Source: Prosthecobacter sp.
GTDB taxonomy: Bacteria > Verrucomicrobiota > Verrucomicrobiia > Verrucomicrobiales > Verrucomicrobiaceae
Direction: 5' to 3'
Length of the DNA: 64,000 nucleotides
NCBI GenBank assembly: GCA_021733925.1
Contig: JAIPJY010000004.1
Location: 1-64,000, forward strand
Shown here: in pieces, positions 60,777-64,000 of the stretch
Layout of the letters: each line of letters starts with the position of its first letter
How positions within the stretch are numbered: position 1 is the first letter of the stretch
Made by a program: the position numbers and the translations under genes
Notes under the pieces: model-generated
Databases searched by the model: none
The model's input: only the letters and a program-made list of their open reading frames with translations
What the model was told of the DNA's origin: nothing

Positions 60777-61409
60777 CTACTTCAGTTCCTGGATGCGGAG
60801 ATTGCGGAACTTGTAGGTCTGGCCTTTTTCGCCGTGGTGCTGAATGGCGATGACGCCGGTGGCATCTTTGTCGTCTTGCACATCGGTGGTGAGGACGCCG
60901 TTGATGAAGATTTTGAGGCTCTTGCCACGGCATTCGATGCGGTAGGTGTTCCAGTCGTTGCGCTTGAAGGCATCGCCTGCACGGGCGCGGAAGGCGGCTT
61001 CGCTTTCCTTGTCGCCCTTGATCGGGCTGATGAACCACATGCGGCGGCCTTCATCGTACAAGCCACCGCTCCACTTGCGGTTGGCATCGCCATCGACCTC
61101 GGCCTGATAACCGAAGACTTTGTTCTTTTCGACATGGGCGCGGAACATGAAGCCGCTGTTGGCCTGGCCTGCGGGCAGGAGGATGTCGCCTTCAAAGATG
61201 AAGTCGCCGTAGGGCTTTTCGGTCACGACGAAGAATTTTTTCTCGCCGGTGAGATGGATTTCGCCGTCCACAATGTCGATCTGGCCCCAGTCATAGGGGT
61301 TCTTCCAGCCGGTGAGTGTTTTGCCATCGAAGAGCGGGACAAAGTCGTCGGCGAAAACGGGGATGGAAATGGCCAGGGCGAGTGCGGCGAGGAGGAGGCG
61401 TGGATTCAT
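60777..61409 (-). CDS. Secreted DUF1080 (3-keto-disaccharide hydrolase-like) protein
   Basis: 210 residues with a signal peptide (MNPRLLLAALALAISIPVFA). The DUF1080 fold is clear: FVPLFDGKTLTGWKNP (~24-40), GEIHLTGEKKFFVVTEKPYG, FIFEGDILLPAGQANSGFMF, WNTYRIECRGKSLKIFINGV, and TGVIAIQHHGEKGQTYKFRN near the end. Members have been linked to glycoside hydrolysis via 3-keto intermediates and are abundant in Planctomycetes and Verrucomicrobia. It might act with the neighbouring secreted FAD oxidoreductase, since 3-keto sugar chemistry needs an oxidoreductase step, but that pairing is inferred. Confidence 0.9.
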   Translation of the reverse strand: MNPRLLLAALALAISIPVFADDFVPLFDGKTLTGWKNPYDWGQIDIVDGEIHLTGEKKFFVVTEKPYGDFIFEGDILLPAGQANSGFMFRAHVEKNKVFGYQAEVDGDANRKWSGGLYDEGRRMWFISPIKGDKESEAAFRARAGDAFKRNDWNTYRIECRGKSLKIFINGVLTTDVQDDKDATGVIAIQHHGEKGQTYKFRNLRIQELK

Positions 61410-61493
61410 GGTGGGGATGCGATCAAAGCCATCCTGCCTAGCAACACAAGAACCTTTGCCGTGTCGGGCGAGGTTTACGCAGACTGCAAAGGA

Positions 61494-63023
61494 CTAGGAG
61501 CCGCCGCGAAGCTGGCCGGCAGATTTGGGGACGGCCATTTTGGTGGAGTTTCCTGAGCCGCCGGCTGCGTGGTTGTAGCCGCCGCCCAGGGCCTTGTAGG
61601 CTTTCACAAATGCCGTCAGCTGCTCCTGCTTGAGCTCGATCAAATCGATCTTGGATTCGAGTGCATCGCGCTGGGTGAAGAGCACTTCGGTGTATTCTGC
61701 GCGGGCATTGAAGAAGAGCTGACCTGCGATGCTGATGGAGTCGTTCAGAGCGGCCACCTGCTGGGCCTTGAGGTCGTAGCTTCGACCGTAGTTTTTGATC
61801 TGCGCGAGCTGGTTCACGGTCTCGATGTAGGCTTTAAGCACCGTCTGCTGGTAGCTGTAGATCGCCCCGATCTGGCGGGCGCTCGCGCCGAGGAAGGCGG
61901 CCTTGATGGCACTGCGGTTGATCAAGGGTGCCATCACGTTGCCAGCAACGCCATAAACCAGCGAAGCCGGGGTGGTGAACGCGGACGCGAGGGAGAAGGA
62001 CTGCAATCCCAGGGCGCTGGAGATGCTGAGTGAAGGGTAGAATCTGGCCGCTGCAGCTTTCACATCCAGTCCGGTGGCCGCCAGTTCCAGCTCGGCCCGA
62101 CGCACGTCGGGACGGTTGCGGAGCAATTCGGCCGGCAGTCCGGTGTAGATGTGGGAAAGCATCATGTGATCGAAGCCGTCAGACTTGCGCTTCACGTGCT
62201 GGGGGTAACGACCGGCCAGGTAGTTGAGCTTGTTCTCAGTCACGGTGATCTGCTGCTGAATTTGGTAGAGATGGCTTTGGTTCTTGAAAACTTCAGCCTC
62301 AAAGCGGCGAACGGCGAGTTCTGTCACACGGGCGTTGGCTTTCTGGAGCTTGACCGCCTCGAGTGCATTCTTTTGAATCTCGATCATGCGCTTCAGGGTG
62401 GACAACTGATTGTCAAACGCGACCAGGTCGTAGTAGGTCTCGGCGATTTCAGAGACGATGTTCGTGATCATGAAGTTCCGCCCTTCCTGGGTGCCCAGGT
62501 AGCGGAGGACCGCGGCATCACGCTCGTTGCGCAGCTTTCTCCAGATGTCCACTTCCCAGTCAAAGTCGGCAGAGAAGCCGAAGTTGGGCATGTTGGTGGG
62601 AATGGGGACTCCCGTCGCGATTTCGTTGGCGACGTTGTCTTCCGCAGCTCCGGCGGCGGTGTGGCGTCCGACTTTATCAATCCCAGCCGTGGTGCCTGCG
62701 GTGATGAATGGGAAAATGGCCCCCTTGCGCGCACGCACCTCGCTTTTGGACGCCTCAATCTCCTGCAGCAGGATGTTCAATTCCTGATTGTTGCTCAGCG
62801 CGGTGCTGATGAGTGATTTCAGATTTGGATCCTTGAAATACTCCTGCCATCCGATTACGGCGGAGTTCTTGGTGCCTGCCGTATCCGGAAAGTTGGCAGG
62901 CAGGGGCGGATCGCTTGATGGCAGAGGGTCACGGCGGAGCACGGACGAGCAGCCCTGCACCGTGACGATCAGACAGACGAAATTAAATGCCAGGAGCTTG
63001 TTCTTCAGTTTTTTCATATTCAT
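61494..63023 (-). CDS. RND efflux outer membrane lipoprotein (NodT/OprM family)
   Basis: The ATG at 63023 (MNMKKLKNKLL) or 63017 starts a 509/507-residue lipoprotein with lipobox VQGC near residue 27. Two long helical repeats typical of TolC-like factors are visible (SKSEVRARKGAIFPF, RNERDAAVLRYLG, then NRPDVRRAELELAATG). The start overlaps the end of the RND pump gene by ~41 bases, indicating coupled translation. It forms the outer-membrane duct of the efflux system. Confidence 0.88.
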   Translation of the reverse strand: MNMKKLKNKLLAFNFVCLIVTVQGCSSVLRRDPLPSSDPPLPANFPDTAGTKNSAVIGWQEYFKDPNLKSLISTALSNNQELNILLQEIEASKSEVRARKGAIFPFITAGTTAGIDKVGRHTAAGAAEDNVANEIATGVPIPTNMPNFGFSADFDWEVDIWRKLRNERDAAVLRYLGTQEGRNFMITNIVSEIAETYYDLVAFDNQLSTLKRMIEIQKNALEAVKLQKANARVTELAVRRFEAEVFKNQSHLYQIQQQITVTENKLNYLAGRYPQHVKRKSDGFDHMMLSHIYTGLPAELLRNRPDVRRAELELAATGLDVKAAAARFYPSLSISSALGLQSFSLASAFTTPASLVYGVAGNVMAPLINRSAIKAAFLGASARQIGAIYSYQQTVLKAYIETVNQLAQIKNYGRSYDLKAQQVAALNDSISIAGQLFFNARAEYTEVLFTQRDALESKIDLIELKQEQLTAFVKAYKALGGGYNHAAGGSGNSTKMAVPKSAGQLRGGS

Positions 63024-64000
63024 GATGGCCGTGGCCGTACTCTCCAAGTTCACTCAATGGCATATCATCTTCATCTGGAAGAAGTTTCCCACGAGCAGAG
63101 ATCGTACCGAAAATGTAGTATAGTCCAGGGACAACCAGAAGACCGATCACCGTGCCGAGGAACATCCCGCCGGCTGCGGATGCACCGATGGTTTTGTTGG
63201 CAATGGCACCTGCGCCAGAGGCACGCAGCAAGGGGATCATCCCGGCGATGAAAGCGAAAGAGGTCATCAAAATCGGACGGAAACGTACTTTGGCACCTTC
63301 AATGGCCGCTTCAAGAATGGAGAGTCCCTCGCCGTGGCGCTGTGAGGCGAACTCCACAATCAGAATGGCGTTTTTGCCCAGCAAGCCCACGAGCATGATG
63401 ATGCCCACCTGCGCATAAATGTCATTGTCCAACCCCATCGCTTTCAGCATCGCAAAGGAACCCATGACACCCACCGGCAGAGAGAGGATCACGGCCAGAG
63501 GGAGAGTGAAGCTTTCGTACTGACCGACGAGCACCATGTAAACGAACAGGAGCACCACGATGAAAATATACATGGCCTCATTGCCGCGCCCCACTTCATC
63601 AAACGAGAGACCGGCCCAGCCGATGTCAAAGCCACGCGGCAGGGTTTTCTTTGCCACGTCCTGGATCGCCTTGATGGCATCGCCGCTGCTGAAACCTGCG
63701 GCTGGCGCGCCCTGGATGGATGGAGCGGGGTAGGCGTTGTAACGGGTGATTTCATTCAAGCCCAGCTTCGGCTTCAGGCTCATGAAGGCTGAATACGGCA
63801 CCATCTCGCCCTTTTCATTGGCGACATACATGTCCTTGAGATCCTTGGGCAGCCTGCGGTAGTCCGGATGAGCCTGCACATAGAGTTTGAAGAACTGGCC
63901 AAACTTAATGAAGCCCTGTTCATAGGTACTCCCGATCATGACGGAAAGGTTGTCCATCGCCTTGCCAATGGAGACGCCCTTTTGCATGGCCACCTTGTTG
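62983..64000 (-). CDS. RND family efflux pump transporter, partial (5' part beyond window)
   Basis: The C-terminal 338 residues are present; the frame is open to the right edge. Transmembrane segments are clear (FIVVLLFVYMVLVGQYESF, LAVILSLPVGVMGSFAML, GIIMLVGLLGKNAILIVEFA, GMFLGTVIGLLVVPGLYY). The periplasmic part holds FDIGWAGLSFDEVGRGN, and a multidrug-type RFRPILMTSFAFIAGMIPL stretch is present. Families of this kind (AcrB/HAE1) export drugs or other compounds using proton flow. The C-terminal tail is His/Glu-rich (EYGHGHHEYEKTEEQ), unusual but of unknown meaning. The membrane fusion gene should lie outside the window. Confidence 0.93.
   Translation of the reverse strand, partial: NKVAMQKGVSIGKAMDNLSVMIGSTYEQGFIKFGQFFKLYVQAHPDYRRLPKDLKDMYVANEKGEMVPYSAFMSLKPKLGLNEITRYNAYPAPSIQGAPAAGFSSGDAIKAIQDVAKKTLPRGFDIGWAGLSFDEVGRGNEAMYIFIVVLLFVYMVLVGQYESFTLPLAVILSLPVGVMGSFAMLKAMGLDNDIYAQVGIIMLVGLLGKNAILIVEFASQRHGEGLSILEAAIEGAKVRFRPILMTSFAFIAGMIPLLRASGAGAIANKTIGASAAGGMFLGTVIGLLVVPGLYYIFGTISARGKLLPDEDDMPLSELGEYGHGHHEYEKTEEQAPGI

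Overview
The window looks like part of a chromosome from a free-living member of the Verrucomicrobiota, Prosthecobacter/Verrucomicrobium-like. This is inferred from gene content: a 9.4-kb autotransporter-repeat protein with a PEP-CTERM tail, secreted DUF6807 and DUF1080 proteins, secreted FAD oxidoreductases with golvesin-like C-termini, a NagB-LmbE fusion, many intergenic hairpin repeats, and high GC. No phage, CRISPR array or transposase was seen.

Layout. 1-7.8 kb: a partial secreted protein (runs off the left edge), TatD nuclease, DUF6807 protein, FAD oxidoreductase, a small lipoprotein, a Tat-exported protein and a PL14-like lyase. 7.8-17.2 kb: one giant PEP-CTERM beta-strand-repeat protein. 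17.7-26.5 kb: a large secreted protein, tRNA-Lys, an LmbE deacetylase, a membrane protein with two kinase-like domains, and a tannase-family esterase. 26.5-34.3 kb: housekeeping and regulation (RimO, hybrid histidine kinase, Fur-family regulator, NagB-LmbE fusion, LipA). 34.4-37.5 kb: a probable minimal chromosomal integron (integron-type integrase diverging from a one-gene cassette that ends in an attC-like site), bracketed by diverged 75-bp direct repeats. 37.5-45.4 kb: a five-gene leftward operon from a B12-binding radical SAM enzyme to an AsmA-like protein, diverging from a KamA-family aminomutase. 45.9-50.1 kb: a secreted protein, a glycosyltransferase and an exopolysaccharide-initiating phosphotransferase. 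50.3-56.2 kb: a probable zinc import locus (TonB receptor diverging from a ZnuA-type protein, a small membrane protein, ZnuC and ZnuB) with paired inverted repeats over the shared promoter. 56.2-64 kb: an orphan antitoxin-like gene, a repeat-rich stretch, a second FAD oxidoreductase with duplicated 3'-end fragments, a DUF1080 protein, and an RND efflux operon that runs off the right edge.

The most unusual points are the integron-like module, the zinc locus with its operator pair and metal-rich ATPase N-terminus, the tandem pseudokinase-like protein (both domains carry His where kinases have the ATP-binding Lys, and its first domain has three compensating homopolymer frameshifts), and the 151-bp tandem units beside the second FAD oxidoreductase. 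All functional names rest on motif reading by eye; no searches were run.
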